Below are positions 38,339-46,588 of a stretch of 63,932 nt of DNA, piece by piece. A program made the translations under genes and the position numbers. Positions within the stretch are counted from its first letter, which is position 1, and each line of letters starts with the position of its first letter. This DNA comes from a virus, in IMG/VR virus record IMGVR_UViG_3300037070_001552, positions 1-63,932 of that record; one strand, written 5' to 3'. The notes under the pieces are model-generated. The model did no database searches and was not told the DNA's origin. It saw only the letters and a program-made list of their open reading frames with translations.

Positions 38339-38663
38339 CCCCGGATGGGCCGATCGCTTGCGAGCCGACGTGGAGGCCCTTCCGCTGGGGACGAATCGGC
38401 GAGGCAAGCACGCCGGTCGGTTCAACATCGAGATCACGCCGGGGATTCTGCCGCTGCTCAAGCGGGCCGCGGCTGCTCGCGGGGTGTCCCCGACCAGCTA
38501 TATCCGCCGAGCGATGCTCTCATTCATCGCGCACGACCTGAACAAGCCGTTCGAGGCGGTGCTGCAGCACGATCCACGCGTTTCCGGGCCCGGATCTACC
38601 CGAGCAGTGGTCGATCTTGAGGGAAATATCGGCGGATCCTGGGAAATCGAGGACTTGCGGTGA
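38316..38663 (+). CDS. Hypothetical protein with RHH-like segment (115 aa)
   Basis: Overlaps the previous gene by 23 bases and the terminase by four. Residues 35-75 (RFNIEITPGILPLLKRAAAA, then VSPTSYIRRAMLSFIAHDL) have the strand-helix-helix pattern of ribbon-helix-helix proteins. Could assist packaging-site recognition; not shown. Confidence 0.62.
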   Translation: MRNQDRSSPGWADRLRADVEALPLGTNRRGKHAGRFNIEITPGILPLLKRAAAARGVSPTSYIRRAMLSFIAHDLNKPFEAVLQHDPRVSGPGSTRAVVDLEGNIGGSWEIEDLR

Positions 38664-40183
38664 CCAATCTCGACCTGAGCACCACGAAACTCGCGCCGAA
38701 GGCGCGTGTGGAGCTCGTTCGGCGCTACAACGAGGCCGTTTCGGTCGATCATCGGCTCTGGTACTGCCAGCTGGGGCGGATTTGCGACGGTCGACCCCAC
38801 GAGGGGGCCGATTACCCCCATGCGCAGGACTATCAGTACCCCCCGGCCGGTTTCGACTGGGATACGTGGTTCATGATGTGCGGTCGAGGCACCGGCAAGA
38901 CCCTTTCGGGCGCGAACTGGGTCCGATCCATCACCAAGAAGGTCGGACGCATCGCTCTGGTCGGCCGGCGACTGGATGACACCCGAAAGACCATGGTCGA
39001 GGGTGAATCCGGCATCCGCGAGGCGTGCAAGATGGCCGGCGAGACCTTCGACTGGAAGCCGGCGCTGAAAACCTTCACGTTCCAGAACGGCGCGCAAGCA
39101 TTCTGCTACTCAGGCGAGGAGCCCGACTCTCTCCGAGGCCCCGAGCACGGTGCCGGCTGGATCGACGAGCCCTGCCACATCGAGGCCATCGACGACGTGT
39201 GGAGCAACTACAACCTGGGTCTGCGCCAGAAGGGCTACCCCGGCGGGGCAAAGACGCTGCTCTCGAGCTCGCCGCTCCCGATCGCGTGGACGCGCGCGCG
39301 GATCGCCGAGCAGGGGCAGATCGACCCCGAGACCGGCGAGAAGCTCCCGGTGACCAAGCTCGTGTCGGTCCCGACGAGCCGCAACATCCACAATCTCGAC
39401 GAGTCGTACGTGCGACGCGTGGTGAACCCGCTGATCGGCACCCGTGCCGGCCGGCAGGAGCTCGACGCCGAGCTCATCGAGGATGTCGAGGGCGCGCTGT
39501 GGCAGACCGACCTGTTCCAGTACTTCGACCCGACCAACTTCCGCTTCGACCGCATCGTGGTGGGCGTGGACCCGGCCGGATCGCAGGGCAAGAAGTCCGA
39601 CGAGACCGGGATCATCGTCGCCGGCAAGATCGGCGACGGTTTCTACGTGCTCGACGACTTCACGGGCAAGTACTCGCCGGCCGGCTGGGCATCCAAGACC
39701 AAGCTCGCGTACGAGAAGTGGTCGGCGGATGCCGTGGTCGTGGAGCGCAACTACGGCGGCGACATGGTGGAGGACACGCTGCGCAACCACGGCTACGAGG
39801 ATCGCGTGATCCAGGTGAAGGCATCCGACGGCAAGCGCGTGCGAGCCGAACCGATCGCGGCGATCTACGAGCAGAAGCGCGGCTACCACGCGCGCAACGC
39901 GCAGATGATGGTCTCCGAGCGAGGCGGCACCCCGCGCAACAAGCTCGCCGTGCTCGAGGACGAGCTCGTGACGTGGGTGCCGGGCATGAAGTCGCCGAAC
40001 CGCCTCGACGCGATGGTGTGGGCCGCGTACGAGCTCATGAAGTTCAAGGCATCCGGCGCCGTGCAGGCAGGATCTCCGACCGGGCACCCGTTCGGCGCGC
40101 CGCGGCCGAGCTTTCAGCCCGGGTCCAAGAAGTCAGCGAAGGCCGCCATCGCGGCGGCAATGGGAAGGCAGCTGGGACGATGA
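38660..40183 (+). CDS. terL: Terminase large subunit
   Basis: 507 residues from a GTG. ATPase: Walker A CGRGTGKT near residue 75, Walker B AGWIDE near 165. RNase H-like nuclease: GVDPAGS near 303, VVERNYGGD near 359 and RLDAMVWA near 447 provide the metal-binding acids. It cuts concatemers and pumps DNA into the procapsid. Circular permutation of the assembly suits headful (pac) packaging, an inference. Confidence 0.96.
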   Translation: MTNLDLSTTKLAPKARVELVRRYNEAVSVDHRLWYCQLGRICDGRPHEGADYPHAQDYQYPPAGFDWDTWFMMCGRGTGKTLSGANWVRSITKKVGRIALVGRRLDDTRKTMVEGESGIREACKMAGETFDWKPALKTFTFQNGAQAFCYSGEEPDSLRGPEHGAGWIDEPCHIEAIDDVWSNYNLGLRQKGYPGGAKTLLSSSPLPIAWTRARIAEQGQIDPETGEKLPVTKLVSVPTSRNIHNLDESYVRRVVNPLIGTRAGRQELDAELIEDVEGALWQTDLFQYFDPTNFRFDRIVVGVDPAGSQGKKSDETGIIVAGKIGDGFYVLDDFTGKYSPAGWASKTKLAYEKWSADAVVVERNYGGDMVEDTLRNHGYEDRVIQVKASDGKRVRAEPIAAIYEQKRGYHARNAQMMVSERGGTPRNKLAVLEDELVTWVPGMKSPNRLDAMVWAAYELMKFKASGAVQAGSPTGHPFGAPRPSFQPGSKKSAKAAIAAAMGRQLGR

Positions 40184-40398
40184 AGGTCGAGTTCAGTCAG
40201 GGCGGTCCTGCAGACGGCCGCGTGCAGGAGATCGAAGGGACGCCCGAGACGTTGCTGATCTACGAGCTCGCGCCGGGGAAGATCCAGGACATGAAGCCCG
40301 ACACCGGCGTGCCGATCATCACGCACGTCTACCGCAGCGCGTCTAAGCTGACCCGCGACGGTGCGCACGTGTTCACGTACCGGGGAAGGACACGATGA
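40180..40398 (+). CDS. Small hypothetical protein (72 aa)
   Basis: ATG 40180 overlaps the terminase stop. Beta-rich (MKVEFSQGGPADGRVQEIEG, ITHVYRSASKLTRDGAHVFT). Small proteins of this size between terminase and portal are common in actinophages. No function assigned. Confidence 0.65.
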   Translation: MKVEFSQGGPADGRVQEIEGTPETLLIYELAPGKIQDMKPDTGVPIITHVYRSASKLTRDGAHVFTYRGRTR

Positions 40399-40748
40399 TG
40401 ACCATCCTCGACGCACTCCTGGGTCTGCAGTGGTGGCAGGTGCTGCTCGCCGGCGCCGTGCTCGTGATCGGCGCTGCGCGCCTCACCCGACTCATCACGC
40501 ACGACGCGTTCCCGCCGATCGTGCGCGTGCGGATCTGGTACGAGGACCATGTGCCCGAGGACTGGGGGATGCTCGTGCATTGCCCGTGGTGCATGGGCCC
40601 GTGGATGACCCTGATCGGCCTGGTGCTGTTCATCGTGACGATCCTCACCCCGGGCATCGCGTTCTTCTGGTGGTTCTTCTACGGCTGGATGGCGCTGAGC
40701 TACCTCACCTCGCAGTACGTGCACTTCGACGAGGGGACGGGCGAATGA
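40395..40748 (+). CDS. DUF1360-like membrane protein
   Basis: 117 residues. An N-terminal membrane helix (WWQVLLAGAVLVIGAARLTR), the family signature RLITHDAFPPI..CPWCMGPW, then two more hydrophobic segments (TLIGLVLFIVTILTPGIAFF). DUF1360 proteins are found in bacteria and in many actinophages between packaging genes; their function is unknown. Confidence 0.75.
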   Translation: MMTILDALLGLQWWQVLLAGAVLVIGAARLTRLITHDAFPPIVRVRIWYEDHVPEDWGMLVHCPWCMGPWMTLIGLVLFIVTILTPGIAFFWWFFYGWMALSYLTSQYVHFDEGTGE

Positions 40749-41425
40749 GCATTCTGACGATCGAGGTGCCGCAGCTGACACCGAAGCTGGGGCGCCAGGT
40801 GGTGCACGACACGCGCTCGCGCGCGTTCGCGATGGCATCGGCGATCGACCGCAGCGCCTGGCGGGACCGCTCGATCCGGCTGTACGACCCGACGCCGAAC
40901 CCGAATCAGAGAGTCGGATGCTGCACTGGCGTCGCGAAGTGCTCGCAGCTGAACGCCGTCGGCAACCGCAAGGCCGGGCGCGTGCTCAAGATGGCCGACG
41001 CCGAGCGGATCTACAGCCGCAACACGGCGATCGACCCGTGGGATGGCACGTGGCCGCCCGACGATACCGGCTCGAGCGGACTCGCGAGCTGCCAGACGGC
41101 GGTCGAGTTCGGGCTTGCCGGCGAATACCGCTGGCTGTTCGGCGGCGCCGACGAGGTGGTGCAGAACATCATGGAGGGCCGAGTGATCTCGGTCGGCACG
41201 TGGTGGTACTGGGATCTGTTTCAGCCCGACTCTCGCGGCAAGATCACCCCGGGCGGGGGACGCGCCGGCGGGCATCAGTACGTGATCCGCGGCTACGACG
41301 TGGATCGGGACTGGGTGCTCGGCCGCTGTTGGTGGGGATCGTTCCGCGACTTCTGGATGAGCCGAGCCGATCTCGACGGCCTACTCCGCGATGACGGCGA
41401 CGCACACTTTCAGCGCACGGCCTGA
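40745..41425 (+). CDS. Papain-like cysteine peptidase-type protein
   Basis: 226 residues from ATG 40745. PNQRVGCCTGVAKCSQLNAV resembles the Gln..Cys active-site region of C1-type papain folds, and GGHQYVIRGYDVDRDWVLGR the His region. The usual Asn of the NSWG motif is replaced (RCWWGSFRDFW), so activity may be altered. Phage members of this family sit near head genes. Head protein processing is covered by the protease at 43774, so its substrate is unknown. Confidence 0.65.
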   Translation: MSILTIEVPQLTPKLGRQVVHDTRSRAFAMASAIDRSAWRDRSIRLYDPTPNPNQRVGCCTGVAKCSQLNAVGNRKAGRVLKMADAERIYSRNTAIDPWDGTWPPDDTGSSGLASCQTAVEFGLAGEYRWLFGGADEVVQNIMEGRVISVGTWWYWDLFQPDSRGKITPGGGRAGGHQYVIRGYDVDRDWVLGRCWWGSFRDFWMSRADLDGLLRDDGDAHFQRTA

Positions 41426-41427
41426 TC

Positions 41428-41541
41428 ATGCGGATCTTCGGGATGTCGGCGGCAGCCGGCATCCTGGCCGGCGTCGCGGTCGCGGCGCTGATCTGCCGGC
41501 ACTACGAGCACGTCTATCGCGAGCTCTGGCACTTCCGCTAG
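41428..41541 (+). CDS. Very small membrane peptide (37 aa)
   Basis: From ATG 41428, two bases after the previous stop. MRIFGMSAAAGILAGVAVAA, one membrane helix, then HYEHVYRELWHFR. Fourth very small membrane peptide in the window. Confidence 0.55.
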   Translation: MRIFGMSAAAGILAGVAVAALICRHYEHVYRELWHFR

Positions 41542-41616
41542 GCTGGCCGACAGGTCGGCCGCCGAGCTTCGGGGTCGCAGCCTCTTCCGCATTCATCACT
41601 ATGCCGAGGAGGCATC

Positions 41617-41874
41617 ATGTCCGTAGCAGCCCGATTCTGGGTCCAGAAGTCTGAGAAGCACGTCGTCGCCGGTGGCGGCATCATGCGCACCATCACCCTG
41701 CAGCCGGTGGTCCGCGCGCACGAGCTGCCCGGCGGCGAGGGCAACGTCGACTGGTCGAAGTACACGCCGGCCGGCAATATCTCGCTGACCGTCACGCAGG
41801 ACGGCGCGGGCGAGTGGTTCGAGGAGCGTCTCGGCAAGGATGTGGCGATCACCTTCGCCGATCCCGAGGACTAG
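41617..41874 (+). CDS. Small hypothetical protein before the portal (85 aa)
   Basis: ATG 41617 follows GAGGAGGC. Beta-rich protein (GGGIMRTITLQPVVRAHELP, AGNISLTVTQDGAGEWFEER). No family recognised. A short hairpin GGCCGAC/GTCGGCC lies in the gap before it. Confidence 0.68.
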   Translation: MSVAARFWVQKSEKHVVAGGGIMRTITLQPVVRAHELPGGEGNVDWSKYTPAGNISLTVTQDGAGEWFEERLGKDVAITFADPED

Positions 41875-41956
41875 CTCTGTGGTTTTCGCGCGAGCGGGCG
41901 GTAGTATGCCGCGATAGAGGGTGCGCGCGGGCGTGCTCGCGAAACTAGGGGGCGCA

Positions 41957-43774
41957 ATGCCGAAGTCGCCATCGGGGTTTCGGTCGGAAGTCCTTGCGCG
42001 GCCAGAGAAGATGGCTGTCTACGCCGCGGCGAAGAACTTCACGATCGGCAAGGCTCGGAAGGGCGTTCCTGTCACCAGCGAGAAGCAAGCCGGTGATCCC
42101 TGGCAGGAGACCGGCTGGGACTTCTACGACACCATCGGCGAGTATCGCTACTCAGTCGACTGGGTGGGCAATCTACTCTCGCGCGCGACGCTGCATGCGA
42201 CCAAGGACGGCAAGATCACCACGGACACGCTGCCGGCCGAGGTCGTTGCCGCGCTGTTCGGCGGGCCCGACGGTCAGAGCGAAATGCTCCGCTCGCTGGG
42301 CATCCACTACACGGTGGCCGGCGAAGCGTACGTGATCGGCGTCGACATGGACGATCAGGACGATTGGTTCGTGATCGCCTCGACGGAGATCAAGCGCTCC
42401 GGCGACAACCGATTCAGCGTCAAGGGCCTCGATCTCGACATCGAGGAGGGCAGCTCCCTGGTCATGCGCCTCTGGCGCGCGCACCCGAGGATGCCGTGGA
42501 AGTCCAACGCGCCGACCCGCGCGGTGCTGCCGATCCTCGCCGAGATCGAGAAGCTCACGATGCACGTGGCCGCGCAGCTGGACTCGCGCCTGGCCGGTGC
42601 CGGCTTGCTGCTGCTCCCCTCGGATATGACCTTCCCGAACATGCCGACATCCAAGCCCGCGCCCGTCGAGGGCGAGGAGGATGCCAGCGGCATCGTGCCC
42701 AACGGCGCGCAGGCGTTCGTGAACATGCTGATCGAGGTGATGTCGACCGCCATCGGCGACCGCTCCGACGCATCCGCTCTCGTGCCGATCGTGCTGCAGG
42801 TGGCCGGCGAGTATCTCGAGAAGGTCCAGCACCTCAAGTTCTGGTCCGAGCTCGACGAGAAGGCCATCGAGCTGCGCAACGAAGCGATCCGCCGGCTCGC
42901 GCTGGGCATGGACATGCCGCCCGAGATCCTGACCGGCACCGCCGAGATCAATCACTGGGGCGCGTGGCAGGTAGACGAGTCCTCGATCAAGTCGCACTCC
43001 GAGCCGCTACTCAAGGCCATCACCTCGGCGCTGACCATCGGCTATCTTCGCCCCGTGCTCGAGGCCGAAGGCATGGACCCCGAGGAGGCCGCGACCTACG
43101 CGATCGGCGCCGACACCTCGCAGCTGCGGATGCGGCCGAACCGCTCGCGCGAATCGCAGGAGCTCTACGAGAAGGGCGAGCTCTCGGCGCGCACGATGCG
43201 CCTCGAGAACGGATTCACCGAAGAGGACGCCATGACCGAGGAGGAGCGCCGCGACTGGCTGCTCATGAAGGTCGCCGGCGGATCCGCCACGCCGGCGCAG
43301 GTGGAGGCCGCCCTGCAGCTGCTCGGTTTGCAGATCGTGACGGCCGAGAGCGCACCGGATCAGGAGACGCGCGAGGCGCGCCCCGACCCGTCGCTCGAGG
43401 ATCACCCCGACCGCAACCCGCCGGAAGAGGTGGTGACTGCGGCGGAGGTCATGGTCTTTCGTGCCCTCGAGCGCGCCGGCAACCGGCTCAAGGTCCGCGT
43501 CGGCGGCAAGACCGGGGGACTTCCGGCGCACGAGCTCTACATGAAGATGCCGCAGCTGACCGCGCTCGAGGTGGATGCTCTGCTCGAGGATGCCTGGTCA
43601 TGCACCGAGTGGACCGATCTCCCGGTGCTGCCGCAGGATCTCGAGGGCGTGCTTAACCGCTACACGCACACCTTGCTCGCGCTGCGCAAGCCGCACGATC
43701 GCGCGCTGCTGCGCACGAATCTGTACGAGCTGTTCCCCGCACCCTCTGATCTCCGAGAGCTCGTGAGGGTCTAG
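41957..43774 (+). CDS. Portal protein
   Basis: 605 residues from ATG 41957, which follows GGGGGC; an upstream GTG in the same frame lacks a site. A typical phage portal layout: N-terminal wing (DWVGNLLSRATLHATKDGKI), a stem and clip with helices (LDEKAIELRNEAIRRLALGM then DMPPEILTG), and an acidic C-terminus. It forms the dodecameric ring for DNA entry. Its stop shares a base with the next start. Confidence 0.85.
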   Translation: MPKSPSGFRSEVLARPEKMAVYAAAKNFTIGKARKGVPVTSEKQAGDPWQETGWDFYDTIGEYRYSVDWVGNLLSRATLHATKDGKITTDTLPAEVVAALFGGPDGQSEMLRSLGIHYTVAGEAYVIGVDMDDQDDWFVIASTEIKRSGDNRFSVKGLDLDIEEGSSLVMRLWRAHPRMPWKSNAPTRAVLPILAEIEKLTMHVAAQLDSRLAGAGLLLLPSDMTFPNMPTSKPAPVEGEEDASGIVPNGAQAFVNMLIEVMSTAIGDRSDASALVPIVLQVAGEYLEKVQHLKFWSELDEKAIELRNEAIRRLALGMDMPPEILTGTAEINHWGAWQVDESSIKSHSEPLLKAITSALTIGYLRPVLEAEGMDPEEAATYAIGADTSQLRMRPNRSRESQELYEKGELSARTMRLENGFTEEDAMTEEERRDWLLMKVAGGSATPAQVEAALQLLGLQIVTAESAPDQETREARPDPSLEDHPDRNPPEEVVTAAEVMVFRALERAGNRLKVRVGGKTGGLPAHELYMKMPQLTALEVDALLEDAWSCTEWTDLPVLPQDLEGVLNRYTHTLLALRKPHDRALLRTNLYELFPAPSDLRELVRV

Positions 43775-46284
43775 TGATCCCCGCTGAGTTCGCGGCGGTG
43801 AGGCGGGAACGCCTCACTCGGGCCGATGATGAGCTTCACGGTGTTGTCGAGGCTGGGCTCGTCAAGTATGCGAACGGTGATGCCGACTGGAAAGAGGAGA
43901 TCCTCGAGACGGCGGCGCAGCTCTGGATCGAGCACTTCGAGGCCGAGGCTCCGGGCCGCAGCTTTGAGCGTCCGCTCGTGCGCTTCCGCACTCGCTTGAA
44001 CGATGCGCTCGATAAGACCGCCGAACCCGGCGACGATGGGGTCACGGACGGGCAGATCGACCGTGTAACGAAGTGGCTCGCGACCTACACCGTGAACGAT
44101 GGGACGATCACCGGGGCATTCGGCCGAGGGATCACTCACAAGCGATGGACCACTAGCCATGACGCCAGCGTACGGGAGATTCACGAGGCCGTCGATGGAC
44201 AGATCGTGCCGATTGGTGGAGCATTCACCGTAGGTGGAACCAAGATCGGCTACCCAGGCGAGCCGGTCGGCCCGCCCGAAGTCTGGATCAACTGCCGCTG
44301 TTTCGCACAGCCGGCCGCTCGAACAGGAGAAGCCATGTCGCTCGCGACTCACACGATCGGCCCCGAGGATGGGGTCGAGGACGACAACCCCGATGTGGTC
44401 GTGGGGAACAACGCATTCGCGGCCGACGAAGAGGCCGAGATCCCGCCTGTAGAGCGGGAAGTCGAGGCTCCGGTGGACGACGAGCCCGACGACGACGAGG
44501 AGCTCATCACCGAGATCCCGATCCACGGCGTCGCGACCGTCGAGGACGCATGGACCGGCGATCGGCGATTCTTCGAGAAGGAGGCGGTCACATGGCGCGA
44601 TCTCCCGCTGCCCTACCGCTACCAGCCCACTGACATCGGCGGGCACGACGGCGCGGTCACCGTCGGCCGGCTGGATTCGATCACCCGCGAGGGCAACGAG
44701 ATCCGCTACGAGGGCGCGATCGTGCTGAACCGCCCGTACGCGCAGGAGGTCATCGACGGGCTGATCTCCGGCACCGTTGGCGGCGTGTCCGTCGACGTGG
44801 ACGACATCGTGGTCAACGGCCGCGCCACCGAGGCGGCGATGGCCGAGGCGATGGAGGAGTTCGACGCCACCGGCATGATGCGAGCCGAGCCGACCGTCTA
44901 TGCCGGCGCGCGCATCGCGGGGCTGACCGGCGTGGCGATCCCGGCATTCCAGGAGGGATGGACCGCACTCGGATCGTGGGCTGACGCCGAGGGTGTGGAC
45001 GAAGCGCTCGCCGCGTGTGGCTGCCTGCAGACCGGCATCGAGCTCTCCGACGACACCGAGATCGTGGATCTCACGACGGATGTCGTCGCCGTGCAGCGAG
45101 AGGACGCGCAGGGAACCGCGTGGTTCGGACCCTTCGAGGACACCGCGGCCGCTGAGGCGTGGATCGCCGGTGAGGGTGGCGATGGCGAGTTCGACATCAT
45201 CCCGATCAACAAGGCGCTCACCGCCGCCGGCGGCGTGTTCGCCCCGGGGACGAAGGATGGCCCGGGCTGGATCACGCACCCGATCCCCACCTCGCGAATC
45301 CGCCGCTACTGGGTCTCCGGTGCCGGCGCCGCGAAGATCAAGTGGGGCGCTCCGGGAGACTTCAACCGCTGCCGGTCGCAGCTCGCGAAGTACGTGCAGA
45401 ACCCCGACTGGCTCGCGGGTCTCTGCGCGAACATGCACTACGAGGCGCTCAAGTTCTGGCCGGCATCCCACAAGGGCAAGCACGCGCTCGCCGCAGCTGG
45501 CACCGCGACCGCGCCGGGCATGACGCTCGTGGCCGCCGGCACGCGGACGATCTACCCGTCGGAGTTCTTCGCCGAGCCGAAGGACGAGGGTCGCGCCTAC
45601 CCGATGCGGATCGACCGCGAGACCCGGCACTTCTACGGCTACCTCGCCGAGCGCGGCACCTGCCACATCGGCATCGCCGGTGCGTGCGTGGACCCGCCCA
45701 CCTCGACCAACGACTACGCGTACTTCCTCAAGGGCATCGTCGAGACCGACGCCGGCGAGCAGCGTGTCGGAACGATCACCTACGGGATCGGCCATGCCAA
45801 CGAGCGCATGCGCGCTGCCGCGGCGACCGCGCACTACGACCGCACCGATGCGGTTCGGGCATACGTCAACATGGGCGACAACCACTACGGCATCTGGTAC
45901 TCCGGGGTGCTCGCGCCGTGGGTCACAGACGAGGACATTGACGCGATGCTGGCGATCGGCGCCCTGTCGGGCGACTGGCGTGACTGGGGCAACGCGCAGC
46001 TCGATCTCGTGGGGGCGGTCGCAGTGAACACTCCGGGATTCCAGCTTGCCGCCTCCGGTGGCCGGCAGATCTCGCTGATCGCGGCTGGGCGCGTCGCGCC
46101 AGAGACCGTCCTCACGGCATCCGCCACGATGGTCGACACGGAACAGGTCGCGGCCATCGCGCGAACGGCGGTCGCCGAGTACCGTCACATGGAAAAGGTC
46201 GAGGCTCGAGTCGCGCCGGCGCGGGCAAAGGCCAAGGAGCGTCGCCTGAGCCTGGCGCGCGAACGCGTATCGAAGAGGGGTTGA
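43774..46284 (+). CDS. MuF-like protein fused to capsid maturation protease
   Basis: 836 residues from a GTG. The N-terminal 190 residues end in the MuF signature: WTTSHDASVREIHEAVDGQI, then PGEPVGPPEVWINCRCF. An acidic linker (residues 190-245) leads to a serine protease-like domain at about 250-400 (HGVATVEDAWTGDRRFFEKE, then GTVGGVSVDVDD and TGVAIPAFQEG). A further 430 residues include AAGHs and a second ordered domain (YLAERGTCHIGIAGACV). MuF-protease fusions are known in actinophages. It processes capsid or scaffold parts during maturation. Confidence 0.85.
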   Translation: MIPAEFAAVRRERLTRADDELHGVVEAGLVKYANGDADWKEEILETAAQLWIEHFEAEAPGRSFERPLVRFRTRLNDALDKTAEPGDDGVTDGQIDRVTKWLATYTVNDGTITGAFGRGITHKRWTTSHDASVREIHEAVDGQIVPIGGAFTVGGTKIGYPGEPVGPPEVWINCRCFAQPAARTGEAMSLATHTIGPEDGVEDDNPDVVVGNNAFAADEEAEIPPVEREVEAPVDDEPDDDEELITEIPIHGVATVEDAWTGDRRFFEKEAVTWRDLPLPYRYQPTDIGGHDGAVTVGRLDSITREGNEIRYEGAIVLNRPYAQEVIDGLISGTVGGVSVDVDDIVVNGRATEAAMAEAMEEFDATGMMRAEPTVYAGARIAGLTGVAIPAFQEGWTALGSWADAEGVDEALAACGCLQTGIELSDDTEIVDLTTDVVAVQREDAQGTAWFGPFEDTAAAEAWIAGEGGDGEFDIIPINKALTAAGGVFAPGTKDGPGWITHPIPTSRIRRYWVSGAGAAKIKWGAPGDFNRCRSQLAKYVQNPDWLAGLCANMHYEALKFWPASHKGKHALAAAGTATAPGMTLVAAGTRTIYPSEFFAEPKDEGRAYPMRIDRETRHFYGYLAERGTCHIGIAGACVDPPTSTNDYAYFLKGIVETDAGEQRVGTITYGIGHANERMRAAAATAHYDRTDAVRAYVNMGDNHYGIWYSGVLAPWVTDEDIDAMLAIGALSGDWRDWGNAQLDLVGAVAVNTPGFQLAASGGRQISLIAAGRVAPETVLTASATMVDTEQVAAIARTAVAEYRHMEKVEARVAPARAKAKERRLSLARERVSKRG

Positions 46285-46287
46285 ACA

Positions 46288-46440
46288 ATGGCATGCGCAT
46301 GCGGATCCAAGACCGCCAGCGGAGCGAACAAGACGTACACCGTCACCTCGCCGAGTGGCGAGAAAAAGACCTATCGCAGTGAGGTCGAGGCCACTTCCGC
46401 CGCCCGTCGGGTGGGCGGAACGTGGAAGGCCAGCAGCTAG
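46288..46440 (+). CDS. Small MACxCGS-type protein (50 aa)
   Basis: From ATG 46288, three bases after the previous stop. MACACGSKTASGANKTYTVT, then SPSGEKKTYRSEVEATSAAR. Small proteins of this form recur between protease and capsid genes of actinophages. Function unknown. Confidence 0.7.
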   Translation: MACACGSKTASGANKTYTVTSPSGEKKTYRSEVEATSAARRVGGTWKASS

Positions 46441-46454
46441 ATCTGGGCATTTCG

Positions 46455-46492
46455 GTAAGGGCATGTTGCGCTTTCGCGCAATGTGCCCTTAC
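46455..46492 (+). terminator. Hairpin before the major capsid gene
   Basis: GTAAGGGCATGTTGCGC and GCGCAATGTGCCCTTAC pair over 15 of 17 positions with a four-base loop, 97 bases before the capsid start. It may limit read-through or mark the 5' end of the capsid mRNA. The rest of the gap (46493-46588) holds only the capsid ribosome site CAGGAGGATG. Confidence 0.7.
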
Positions 46493-46588
46493 TCTGTCCA
46501 CAGCAGCAGTACCTCCCGCAGCCGTAGGCGGGGACGGAAATCGGGGCCTCTCGCCCCCACTAGAACCGTTCCCAAGCAGGAGGATGTC

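Noticed and set aside
43771-46464. 897-codon minus-strand frame opposite the MuF-protease gene
   Set aside because: Antisense mirror of a high-GC coding gene; composition (Arg, Asp, Val, Leu) typical of a shadow, no motifs.
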